A stretch of 64,000 bases of DNA from an uncultured Clostridia bacterium (GTDB lineage Bacteria > Bacillota > Clostridia > TANB77 > CAG-508). Position 1 is the stretch's first letter. Every line of letters starts with the position of its first letter. Location of the stretch: NCBI GenBank assembly GCA_948896235.1, contig CAQUUC010000002.1, positions 92,272-156,271 of the forward strand, given 5' to 3'. Position numbers and translations under genes: made by a program. This document shows positions 56,748-64,000 of this stretch, piece after piece. Under the pieces are notes generated by a model, which was not told the origin of the DNA, did no database searches, and saw nothing but the letters and a program-made list of their open reading frames with translations.

Positions 56748-57329
56748 TTATCCTACTTGTCTTAACCAATCTCTTACAATTGATTGTATTCTCTCAATTT
56801 CAATATCTGGTAAAATTCCAGTATGCATAATAATATTTCTTGACATCTCTAAATCGTTAAATCTAGAACTAATCCAAGCTTGGTCTGGAAATAAATCTGA
56901 GAAATCATCCCAATTATATATAATAATATCTCCTAAATTTCCAAACATTGTATATCCTATGTTAGTAGTTGATCTTGGAGTATGATATTTATTTTTTTCT
57001 TCTTTTTGTATTAATTTTTGTACAGATTTTTTTACTTTTTCCGGAACAGACTTTTCCCACCAGTCCAAACCCTTTCTCTCAGAAAGTCTATCACTTATTA
57101 GTTCCCTTATGGCATTTTCAATACAGAAAAATGACATATATACACTTGACATTTTATTAGCATCATGTATTATTCTTGGGCTAAAATCAATTTCTAAAAT
57201 TCTTTGTATTTTTTTAGATTCTCCTAATATTTTTGTTGTTATTCCATTACTTTCCAAACTTCCTAATGTATCTTCTAATAAAAATGCATTAAAAATAAAT
57301 TCTCTTAAATTTTTTTCATCATTTAACAT
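56748..57329 (-). CDS. HEPN (Swt1-like) domain protein
   Basis: 193 aa, all-helical. VYMSFFCIENAIRELISDRL and SSRFNDLEMSRNIIMHTGIL carry the HEPN Rx4H motif (R164, H169). YNWDDFSDLF and the spacing resemble the Swt1-like HEPN group. HEPN proteins are commonly RNases in toxin-antitoxin and antiviral systems. It follows a DUF5343 gene by 11 nt; the two form an operon. Confidence 0.7.
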   Translation of the reverse strand: MLNDEKNLREFIFNAFLLEDTLGSLESNGITTKILGESKKIQRILEIDFSPRIIHDANKMSSVYMSFFCIENAIRELISDRLSERKGLDWWEKSVPEKVKKSVQKLIQKEEKNKYHTPRSTTNIGYTMFGNLGDIIIYNWDDFSDLFPDQAWISSRFNDLEMSRNIIMHTGILPDIEIERIQSIVRDWLRQVG

Positions 57330-57340
57330 CTTATCACCTT

Positions 57341-57937
57341 TTATATCATTAAATTATCTTTTAGACTTTTAAAAATAGCATTATAAACAGATATATCGGT
57401 TGTTGCAGGTAAATGAATTTGTATATCATAATGAAATTCTGTCTTTTGTCTATTGTTTTGAGTATCTACTGGAATCGAACTTTTTACTTCTTCTTTAACT
57501 TCTTTTTCTGGAGTAGTCTTTACAGAAAAATCAGCTAAATCACATAATGTTTTGAATGTTGAATAATATCTTTCAACTGTTTTACTTTCCTTACCTGTAA
57601 CTCTACTAATTGCTCCCTTTATTACTTCATCACTTTGCATATGTATATTTTCATTAATGGTAAATAAATCTTTATATAACACTTTTATCTGGGTAGCTAA
57701 TATTTTTTTCCATTTTGTTTTATCTCTTAATGTATCATAGTTTAAATTTGGTACTCCATCTTCTGTTAAGAATTCTAATTTTTTTAATACCGATATAATT
57801 GCCCTATCGTTAGAACTTGCGAACCCCCATGTCTTTAATAGGTTCTGAGTTATTTTTTCAGGTTTAGCTGCATTTCTTATTTGTTCCAATATTGGAGCAA
57901 TCTTATTATTTGCAACCATATATGGATATTCAATCAT
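57341..57937 (-). CDS. DUF5343-family protein
   Basis: 198 aa from the ATG at 57937 (AGGAGG upstream; an in-frame start 24 codons earlier is unlikely). EYPYMVANNKIAPILEQIRNAA at the N-terminus, then SSNDRAIISVLKKLEFLTEDG, a winged-helix-like region, and a charged linker before a C-terminal HYDIQIHLPATTDISVYNAIFKSL. This resembles DUF5343. Paired with the HEPN gene, probably as regulator or partner. Confidence 0.65.
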   Translation of the reverse strand: MIEYPYMVANNKIAPILEQIRNAAKPEKITQNLLKTWGFASSNDRAIISVLKKLEFLTEDGVPNLNYDTLRDKTKWKKILATQIKVLYKDLFTINENIHMQSDEVIKGAISRVTGKESKTVERYYSTFKTLCDLADFSVKTTPEKEVKEEVKSSIPVDTQNNRQKTEFHYDIQIHLPATTDISVYNAIFKSLKDNLMI

Positions 57938-58074
57938 TTTTATTCCTCCTTTATATATAATAACATTATTTTTTTGAAAAATTTGTGGAAACTCGTAATT
58001 TATTATCAAATTCCGTAATATATAATTACTATTATTTTGCTCTTATTTTGTTATTTAGTTTAGCAGTTATCATA

Positions 58075-58854
58075 TTACTTTGATTTTTTATACTTCTTAT
58101 ATCCCAAATATCCTCCACCACCTAATAACCCTAATGCTATAACTCCTCCTAATGGATTTGTATCTTCTTGATTATTTGTTGTAGTGTTATTATTTATATT
58201 GCTTTTAGTCGTTGGTGTTGTATTTGTTATAACATTATTTTTATCTTTTGGTTCTTCCTTTACATTTATTTTTATTGTACTTGTTTTTCCATTAGATGTA
58301 CTTGCAGTTATAGCTACAATTCCAAATTTTTTTGCAATAATTTCTCCTGTTGAGCTGATTGTAGCAATAGTTTCATCACTTGATTTCCATATAATATTTT
58401 TATCTGTTGCATTATCTGGTGTTATTGTGGCAGTTATTTTTTTGCTTTCTCCTACTTCAATATTATTTATACTTTCATTTATTTGTATTGCTGTTGCACT
58501 AATAGTAGCAGGTACTGTAGTTGTTGTTTTTTTACTTGAAAACGAACTAGATGTACTACTAGATGATTTTGAAGATGATGAACTTGTACTCTTTTTACTA
58601 CTAGACGATGAACTACTTTTATTGCTTTTACTTGATGATGAGCTTGAAGAATACGGACAAACTCCATTAGTATGTAAATGTGCTGGATGTCCTCCACAAT
58701 GATAATGATAACTTCCTAGTCCACTTTTATTTTTGTTATCTTTGTGTCCTCCACTTGAGTCTGTTCTTCCCGAGTGAGCATATGAATTAGCTCCTATTAA
58801 AATTACACTTAAAACAATAAATAAAATCGATATTATTTTTTTATTTTCCCTCAT
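58075..58854 (-). CDS. Secreted YHYH-domain protein with BIG2 domain
   Basis: 259 aa from the ATG at 58854 (AAGGGG upstream). Signal peptide, then a YHYH module (HSGRTDSSGGHKDNKN, SYHYHCGGHPAHLHTNGVCP). A poly-Ser/Lys linker of about 45 residues is followed by a BIG2 Ig-like domain (IEVGESKKITATITPDN, WKSSDETIATISSTGEI) and a C-terminal membrane segment with basic tail (GYKKYKKSK). Surface-attached; the YHYH module may bind metal through its His and Cys residues. Role unknown. Confidence 0.78.
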   Translation of the reverse strand: MRENKKIISILFIVLSVILIGANSYAHSGRTDSSGGHKDNKNKSGLGSYHYHCGGHPAHLHTNGVCPYSSSSSSSKSNKSSSSSSSKKSTSSSSSKSSSSTSSSFSSKKTTTTVPATISATAIQINESINNIEVGESKKITATITPDNATDKNIIWKSSDETIATISSTGEIIAKKFGIVAITASTSNGKTSTIKINVKEEPKDKNNVITNTTPTTKSNINNNTTTNNQEDTNPLGGVIALGLLGGGGYLGYKKYKKSK

Positions 58855-58985
58855 ATACAATTCCCCTTGAATATAATATCAATTTTATGCTGCGAATTTT
58901 GTCGAAACTTGTAATTTGTTATCAAAAAAAGCAAAATAATTCTGTAAAATTAATTACATTATTATCCTGCTTTTATTAAATAACT

Positions 58986-60941
58986 TTATTCACACCTATA
59001 TTCTTCTTGATTTCCAGCAACTTTTGAAGTATATTTTCTTTCTTCTTCATCGATTAAGTATTCAATTCCATTATTTTTGTTTAGTCTTCTTTTTAGATAT
59101 TCAGCCAAGTTCTTATCTGTGCAATAAATGTAACACCCTTTTTGCCCTCTAGTCATTAATGTCCTATATGTATTTTTTATGATTTCATCTTCAACTTTAG
59201 CTGCTTGTGTTGAATCTTTTTTGTATAATTTTTTCATTCCTTTCATTGATCCATTATTTCTATCTATTTTAGCTCTTTTAGTATAATCTGTAACTATTTT
59301 ACCATTTTCATACCTTAGGTCATTTCCTATAATTATTCCAACATAATCAAATTCTAATCCTTGAGATGTATGTATGCATCCCGCTTGATTAACAGAATCT
59401 TCTGCTATTGCCCAAATTGTATTATTAAAATTCCATTTCATTTTAAAATCATATTCTGGTATAACAATATCATATTCATTACCTTCTGGATTCTTTTTCG
59501 AATTCCAATCCCAACAATATCCTGCTATTATTCTAGATTTGTTTTGTGTCTTATTTTGTTCTATAATTTTATTTTTCATATCATTAGGGTCATCAAAAAT
59601 TTTTACTTCATAATTTCTTAAAAATTTCAAATCTAATTCTTCATTTTCGACATCTTCATATTGTAATGAATTTTCTACCCAATTAATAAATTGTTCAGCA
59701 CCTCTACATCTAAATTGTACATTTAATTTGTCATAATAAACTTCAACTTTTAGTTTTTCTGCAATTGATTTGATTCTATCTATTGTTCCATAATCATTAA
59801 TATGTACTCTTTGTTTAGGATCTATAAAAAATATTGAAAATCTAGATGCCTTTATTATTTCTTTTATCTGATTTTCTCCCATTTTTATAAATCCTGTTTT
59901 CTCGGTTACTCTATGAGCTTCATCAACAATTAATGTATCAAAAAGATTTTTTTCACAATTCATATATGAACCAGAGCCACAAAATAAATTATCTATTTCA
60001 GTTTTTTTGTAATTTCCCTTTAGTTGTGTAGAATAAACATCTCTAGGATTTTGATTTTTAGTTATATATTGGCAATTCATTCCATATTTACCAAGCAGTT
60101 GTGCTAATAAATTTATTGCTATTACAGATTTTCCAGTTCCTGGTCCTCCTTCTACAATATATACTCTCTTTTTACCGTCTTTTTTAGATAATCTAGCTAA
60201 TCGCTTTGCTTCTTCAAATACATTTTTTTGTAAGTCAACCATAGAAAATTCTTCTTTTCCTTTTAACATACTTAATATATTATCTTGTAACTGTTTTGAA
60301 GGTTTAATTCCTCCCTTTTCTAGCATATATAAAGTTTCTTTATTATCTCCATATTTTATGTATTTACTAATAAATTGTTTTAGTTTATCATTCTCACCGT
60401 TCAAAAATATTGGTGATTCTTCTAAAAGATTTTTATAGTACTTATTAGTTATAGCATCATTCTCCGTTTTTTCATATCTATGCAAACAAGAACATGGATA
60501 TATAGACATTTTTTCATCTTCTGCTTCCATATAAAAATTCTTTATAATTTTAGCATATGATAGAGCTTGATATGATGGATGTGGTACTATCCCAAAAACT
60601 TGTACATCTACCATATCATCTCTATCTGTCACTACTTTTACACTATTCCATCTTTTAAACTCTATAACAATAATTGTATTTTTCTTTTTTTCGTCTAGTC
60701 CACATATTATAAAATCTACTCTAAAATTTGAATTGTATAGCTTAAATTCCATTGCAACAGAAATATCATTTGGAAATATATCATCTCTTAAAATTCTTTC
60801 CATATGGTTTGCTGTATCTATCCACGATTCTTTTTCACTATTCCCTACATTCATTTCTAACTTTTCTAATATCTTCTTTACAATTCTATCATTATAAACA
60901 TCTTCTAAAAATGATGCTTTTGTTTCTTGATATACTATCAT
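58986..60941 (-). CDS. DUF2075 helicase with nuclease-like N-terminus
   Basis: 651 aa from the ATG at 60941. The N-terminal ~220 aa look like a PD-(D/E)XK-type nuclease region (D in FRVDFIICGL, then IIVIEFKRWNSV, an ExK motif). The rest is a DUF2075/superfamily 1-like ATPase: Walker A VEGGPGTGKSVIAINLL, Walker B FDTLIVDEAHRV, FFIDPKQRVHI, and a C-terminal VNQAGCIHTSQGLEFDYVG with TYRTLMTRGQKGCYIYC. It lies 6-22 nt after the MazG-like gene, a recurrent pairing in accessory regions. Probably a nucleic-acid defence or repair factor. Confidence 0.78.
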   Translation of the reverse strand: MIVYQETKASFLEDVYNDRIVKKILEKLEMNVGNSEKESWIDTANHMERILRDDIFPNDISVAMEFKLYNSNFRVDFIICGLDEKKKNTIIVIEFKRWNSVKVVTDRDDMVDVQVFGIVPHPSYQALSYAKIIKNFYMEAEDEKMSIYPCSCLHRYEKTENDAITNKYYKNLLEESPIFLNGENDKLKQFISKYIKYGDNKETLYMLEKGGIKPSKQLQDNILSMLKGKEEFSMVDLQKNVFEEAKRLARLSKKDGKKRVYIVEGGPGTGKSVIAINLLAQLLGKYGMNCQYITKNQNPRDVYSTQLKGNYKKTEIDNLFCGSGSYMNCEKNLFDTLIVDEAHRVTEKTGFIKMGENQIKEIIKASRFSIFFIDPKQRVHINDYGTIDRIKSIAEKLKVEVYYDKLNVQFRCRGAEQFINWVENSLQYEDVENEELDLKFLRNYEVKIFDDPNDMKNKIIEQNKTQNKSRIIAGYCWDWNSKKNPEGNEYDIVIPEYDFKMKWNFNNTIWAIAEDSVNQAGCIHTSQGLEFDYVGIIIGNDLRYENGKIVTDYTKRAKIDRNNGSMKGMKKLYKKDSTQAAKVEDEIIKNTYRTLMTRGQKGCYIYCTDKNLAEYLKRRLNKNNGIEYLIDEEERKYTSKVAGNQEEYRCE

Positions 60942-60962
60942 AATAATTGCCCCCATTAATTA

Positions 60963-61283
60963 TTATAATTTATTATATTTTGTACTAACACCTTTAGCTT
61001 TTTCTACTGGATACTTTTTCTTTGTCTTTTCTAATTTTTTCAATATGATTTCTTCTGGATTAACCCCTAATTTCATAGCCATTTGAATGCAATATGTAAA
61101 TACATCTGCAAGTTCTTCACAAACTTCTTCTTTATTATAATTTTCACTATCCCATTGGAAACATTCTAAAAGTTCTCCTGCTTCAATTGAAATTGATTTT
61201 GCTAAATTCCCTGGTGAGTGAAATTTGTCCCAGTCTCTTTCTTCATTAAATTGTTCTATTTCTTTCATTAGTTTATCCATCAT
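60963..61283 (-). CDS. MazG-like nucleotide pyrophosphohydrolase
   Basis: 106 aa. All-helical with ISIEAGELLECFQWD and EEVCEELADVFTYCIQMA, the ExxE and ExxD magnesium motifs of the MazG/dCTPase superfamily. Hydrolyses (d)NTPs to monophosphates; the specific nucleotide is unknown. Directly upstream of the DUF2075 gene. Confidence 0.85.
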   Translation of the reverse strand: MMDKLMKEIEQFNEERDWDKFHSPGNLAKSISIEAGELLECFQWDSENYNKEEVCEELADVFTYCIQMAMKLGVNPEEIILKKLEKTKKKYPVEKAKGVSTKYNKL

Positions 61284-61331
61284 TCTGCCTCCTCTAAATA
61301 TTTTTATAATACTTTATCATTTTTTCTAGTT

Positions 61332-62069
61332 TTATTTTACGAATATAATATCATTATGATATTTTAAAAAACTTTCCATTTCTTCAGTATATTTAATATC
61401 ATAAATTTTTCTTTCACTTAAATTTAATCTTTTTCTATTGTCTTGATTTATCATTTTAGATAATTTTATTTGTCCATCAGCTTTAAATGTAATTAGCCCA
61501 CTATCAAATAATTTGTCATATGTAGCACTAAGCAATAGTCCATTGCTTCTATTTACTCTTGCATCATTATCACAAATTATCCATGGTTTTATATGACTTG
61601 CCACCAATACTTCAGGAATGGAAATTCCAGTTATAATACATTTATTGTTATATTTTTTTAATAATTCATTTCTAAAATATCCTTGTCCTCTTCTGGATTT
61701 GATTAATGCCTCTTTTTCTGTTACAGTCAAATTTTTATCTCTAGATATTATATTCTCTTCTTTTTCTCCCTTTTGAATTAAATCTGTATTAAAAAATTTG
61801 TAACATCTAAAGCGTTTTAAAGAATTACTATACATTCTATTTCCTTGATTATCTTTTTCTTGAAATATCAGATTTTTTAATATGTTTTCAATAGATTTAT
61901 CCAATTCATATAGCTCCATATTTTCTAAAGGTTTATCTATTATTTTCATTTTAATCATTTCTTTTGATATTGTATTCACTCCATTTATATATTTAGAAAC
62001 TGTCGCATCACTCAACATTTCTCCATTACCTTTTAAATATACATCATATAACCAATCTTTGAAGGTCAT
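61332..62069 (-). CDS. HNH endonuclease
   Basis: 245 aa from the ATG at 62069 (TAGGAG upstream; an earlier in-frame start is unsupported). The C-terminal HNH domain has CIITGISIPEVLVASHIKPW, NGLLLSATYDKLFDSGLITF, with a single Cys in place of the usual CxxC pair. The N-terminal ~120 aa are helical. It is divergent from the controller gene at 62204 and may be the nuclease of the same restriction system, or independent. Confidence 0.75.
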   Translation of the reverse strand: MTFKDWLYDVYLKGNGEMLSDATVSKYINGVNTISKEMIKMKIIDKPLENMELYELDKSIENILKNLIFQEKDNQGNRMYSNSLKRFRCYKFFNTDLIQKGEKEENIISRDKNLTVTEKEALIKSRRGQGYFRNELLKKYNNKCIITGISIPEVLVASHIKPWIICDNDARVNRSNGLLLSATYDKLFDSGLITFKADGQIKLSKMINQDNRKRLNLSERKIYDIKYTEEMESFLKYHNDIIFVK

Positions 62070-62203
62070 TATAAAATCTCCTATTTTATTAATATTTATA
62101 TTAATTATTCTACCAGAAAAAAAGAGTATTTGCAAATTTGTTACTCATTGTCTGTTGACTAATTTTAGTATTTATTAGATAGTAATAATGAGGTGGAATA
62201 TTA

Positions 62204-62431
62204 ATGGATATAAAGGAAATTTTTAGTAAAAATTTAAGAAAATATAGGAATCAACTTGGACTTTCTCAAGAAAAATTTGCGGAGAAAGCTAAATTACATA
62301 GAACATATATTAGTGCAGTGGAATCTAAGAGAAGAAGTATTTCTTTAGATAATATTCAAAAAATTGCTGAAGCACTAGAAATTGAAATATATAAATTGTT
62401 TTTATCTGAGGATGGTGATTCTAATGAATAA
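62204..62431 (+). CDS. XRE-family helix-turn-helix regulator, restriction-modification controller type
   Basis: 75 aa, the length of restriction controller (C) proteins. Helix-turn-helix: LRKYRNQLGLSQEKFAEKAKLHRTYISAVESKRRSISLDNIQKIAEAL. It overlaps the next gene by 8 nt, as C proteins overlap restriction genes. Such proteins time nuclease expression after methylation is established. GAGGTGG upstream of the ATG. Confidence 0.85.
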   Translation: MDIKEIFSKNLRKYRNQLGLSQEKFAEKAKLHRTYISAVESKRRSISLDNIQKIAEALEIEIYKLFLSEDGDSNE

Positions 62432-63824
62432 TGCAGATTTAGGAATCACTATTCAAAAGTTTATATGTGATTATTTTAATGTGCCTATACCTCTTGAAGC
62501 CCAAGAACAATTTAATTCTAATTACAATGAAAGTTATATAACACATTCAAATGTTAAAAATTGTATCATATCTGCATTTGAAGAATTGGGATTTATCCCT
62601 AAGGAATGTCTTACTTATACTAATTCTATGAATGATGGAGAAAAATATAATCCAAATAATTTCATACTAATGAATTCTAAGACTCTTTCAATTAGAACAT
62701 CAAAATCTAAAGATAAAATTGCTCCTAGAGTTGTTGGGCAAGCTGGAATTGATACATTTAATTACCACTTTAATCAGTTTTCAAATAAAAATATAGAAAG
62801 CAAAGAAGAAATTAAATCTGTGGTATATAATAATATTCACAAAATGTTACCAATATTCTTTGACTATCTTTTTATCTCAGATTTTACTATATGGTTTCAA
62901 TATGACTCTAACGAACAATTAACATATACAATTTTTGATAGAAATCAATTTTTAGATTTAGAATTTGATCGTTTTAACTTTTCTTTCACAAGAAATTTAG
63001 AAAACTGGGTTGAAAGTACTACTTTAAAATATAAAAATAAATCAATTGCAGAAATACAAATACATAAAAATAGAACATTCAAATTTAGATTCATTATGAA
63101 AACTGTCATTGAATTTTTAAAAACAATCACTTTAAATAATGAAACTTTTGGAATGACTGCAGAAAAAACAATTTGCACGTTGTACAATTTAGATTTTCCT
63201 GAACATTTACTACATAGAACATCTAAAATTATAGAGTCTCAAATTAAGCCAACTATTATAGAAGCTTTTCAAAGATTACCTATTCCTATAAAACATACTG
63301 GTTCTGAAACGGGATTTAGAAAAGCAGAAAGTAAATGTCCTTATGATTTTATTTTAAACGGAAATTTTACACTGTCTTTAAAAACGAATACAGGAAATAT
63401 GGTTTGTCCTCCTGAAGTAGGGCAACCTGGTTCTTCTACTTGCTATTTATATTTTAAAGATTTATGCGATTGTAACGAGATCAATGAAACATCTTTTAAA
63501 CAAATGGTATATACAAATATAGATAAAATGCTTCATATATATGCTACTCATTTGTTTGATTCTGATTACTTATTATGGATATATCAGAAAAAAGACAGTT
63601 ATTTTTATAACATATTTAAAAAAGATTATGCATCAAATTTTGAATGGAAAAAAGAAAATATTGCTTTCACAAAAGAAAATATTGAAGATTGGAATGAAAG
63701 CAATACTGTAAAATACAACAATCTATCTATCGGAGAATTTCAAGTTCATAAAAATAGAAATTGCTATAAATTTAGATTTAATCTAACTAATTTAATTAAA
63801 GTAATTGAAGGAGATAATGTATGA
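62424..63824 (+). CDS. Probable restriction endonuclease made of two tandem ~230-aa repeats
   Basis: 466 aa from the ATG at 62424, inside the end of the controller gene. The two halves are clearly homologous. The first contains NNFILMNSKTLSIRTSK, VVGQAG and LKYKNKSIAEIQIHKNR. The second contains YDFILNGNFTLSLKTNTGN, EVGQPG and VKYNNLSIGEFQVHKNR. The second keeps D...SLK, a PD-(D/E)XK-like pattern; the first has N...SIR in the same place, so one nuclease centre may be dead. Family identity is not certain. It overlaps the next gene as ATGA. Confidence 0.6.
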   Translation: MNNADLGITIQKFICDYFNVPIPLEAQEQFNSNYNESYITHSNVKNCIISAFEELGFIPKECLTYTNSMNDGEKYNPNNFILMNSKTLSIRTSKSKDKIAPRVVGQAGIDTFNYHFNQFSNKNIESKEEIKSVVYNNIHKMLPIFFDYLFISDFTIWFQYDSNEQLTYTIFDRNQFLDLEFDRFNFSFTRNLENWVESTTLKYKNKSIAEIQIHKNRTFKFRFIMKTVIEFLKTITLNNETFGMTAEKTICTLYNLDFPEHLLHRTSKIIESQIKPTIIEAFQRLPIPIKHTGSETGFRKAESKCPYDFILNGNFTLSLKTNTGNMVCPPEVGQPGSSTCYLYFKDLCDCNEINETSFKQMVYTNIDKMLHIYATHLFDSDYLLWIYQKKDSYFYNIFKKDYASNFEWKKENIAFTKENIEDWNESNTVKYNNLSIGEFQVHKNRNCYKFRFNLTNLIKVIEGDNV

Positions 63825-64000
63825 AAGGAAGAATTTTTGTTGTAGACCACGATTATATGATAAATTTAAATAAAGATATGGAGATAAAAGCTAAGCTTCC
63901 TCCTTTAGAACGTGCTCAATGGTATAAATCTATTACAAGCCTATTAGCTGATATGTTTCAAATCCAATTGGGTGATTATGCTTTTTTATGGGAAACTAAA
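63821..64000 (+). CDS. Partial CDS, unknown, third gene of the restriction-like operon
   Basis: 60 codons from an ATG at 63821 (GAAGGAG upstream) to the window edge, beginning MKGRIFVVDHDYMINLNKDM. It overlaps the preceding gene by 4 nt. I do not recognise it; a methyltransferase or a second nuclease subunit would fit the context, but neither is shown. Confidence 0.5.
   Translation, partial: MKGRIFVVDHDYMINLNKDMEIKAKLPPLERAQWYKSITSLLADMFQIQLGDYAFLWETK

Noticed and set aside
42945..63187. Numerous Leu/Phe-rich or Ser-rich frames opposite real genes
   Set aside because: They are antisense shadows of AT-rich coding sequence, without ribosome sites or domain logic.

Overview
This AT-rich window looks like the chromosome of a Gram-positive Clostridia-type bacterium, probably a gut commensal. 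Three things suggest this: a dcw cluster (mraZ, rsmH, ftsL, pbp), a dusB-rodA-minE-minD neighbourhood, and secreted cohesin/dockerin proteins. The lineage call is inference. I found no rRNA, tRNA or CRISPR array. Almost all host genes lie on the minus strand.

Layout. 1-13.5 kb: four secreted cohesin/dockerin proteins, including a 2,644-aa M26-like metalloprotease and a transglutaminase-fold protein. 13.7-18.0 kb: dcw cluster with a MraZ promoter/operator. 18-23 kb: mazF-like toxin, GerS/LolA-like protein, dusB, rodA, minE, minD. 23-35 kb: rsmA, HD proteins, carAB, an M23 peptidase, trmL. 35-42.5 kb: superoxide dismutase, a phosphatase, an NMT1-type ABC transporter, a DUF2207 membrane protein. 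42.5-55.8 kb: P-type Ca2+ ATPase, Nudix hydrolase, smc, a pilin-like/C-type-lectin surface protein, cca and small enzymes. 56-64 kb: an accessory, defence-like region (HEPN + DUF5343, DUF2075 helicase/nuclease + MazG, HNH nuclease, and a probable restriction system with a controller protein).

The central observation concerns CGG. Eleven host genes, several normally essential (smc, rsmH, rodA, pbp, carB), are broken in the conventional reading at 16 sites. Every break has the same form: a CGG in the zero frame where one extra C precedes a GGN glycine codon. Dropping that C (a +1 shift, or reading CGGN as one four-base glycine codon) restores full-length family proteins each time, including the SMC Walker A glycine and the RsmH C-terminus. 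By eye I found no in-frame CGG used as ordinary arginine in any recognisable host gene, although out-of-frame CGG is common. Random sequencing error would not respect the reading frame. The best explanation is that CGG is unassigned for Arg in this organism and CGGN is decoded as Gly.

The only in-frame CGG codons read through as Arg lie in small orphan genes. Most of these are GC-richer, single-gene islets, each with its own TTGNNN-17-TATAAT-type promoter, Shine-Dalgarno and terminator, dropped between host genes. They look like recent immigrants that have not adapted to the host's decoding rule.
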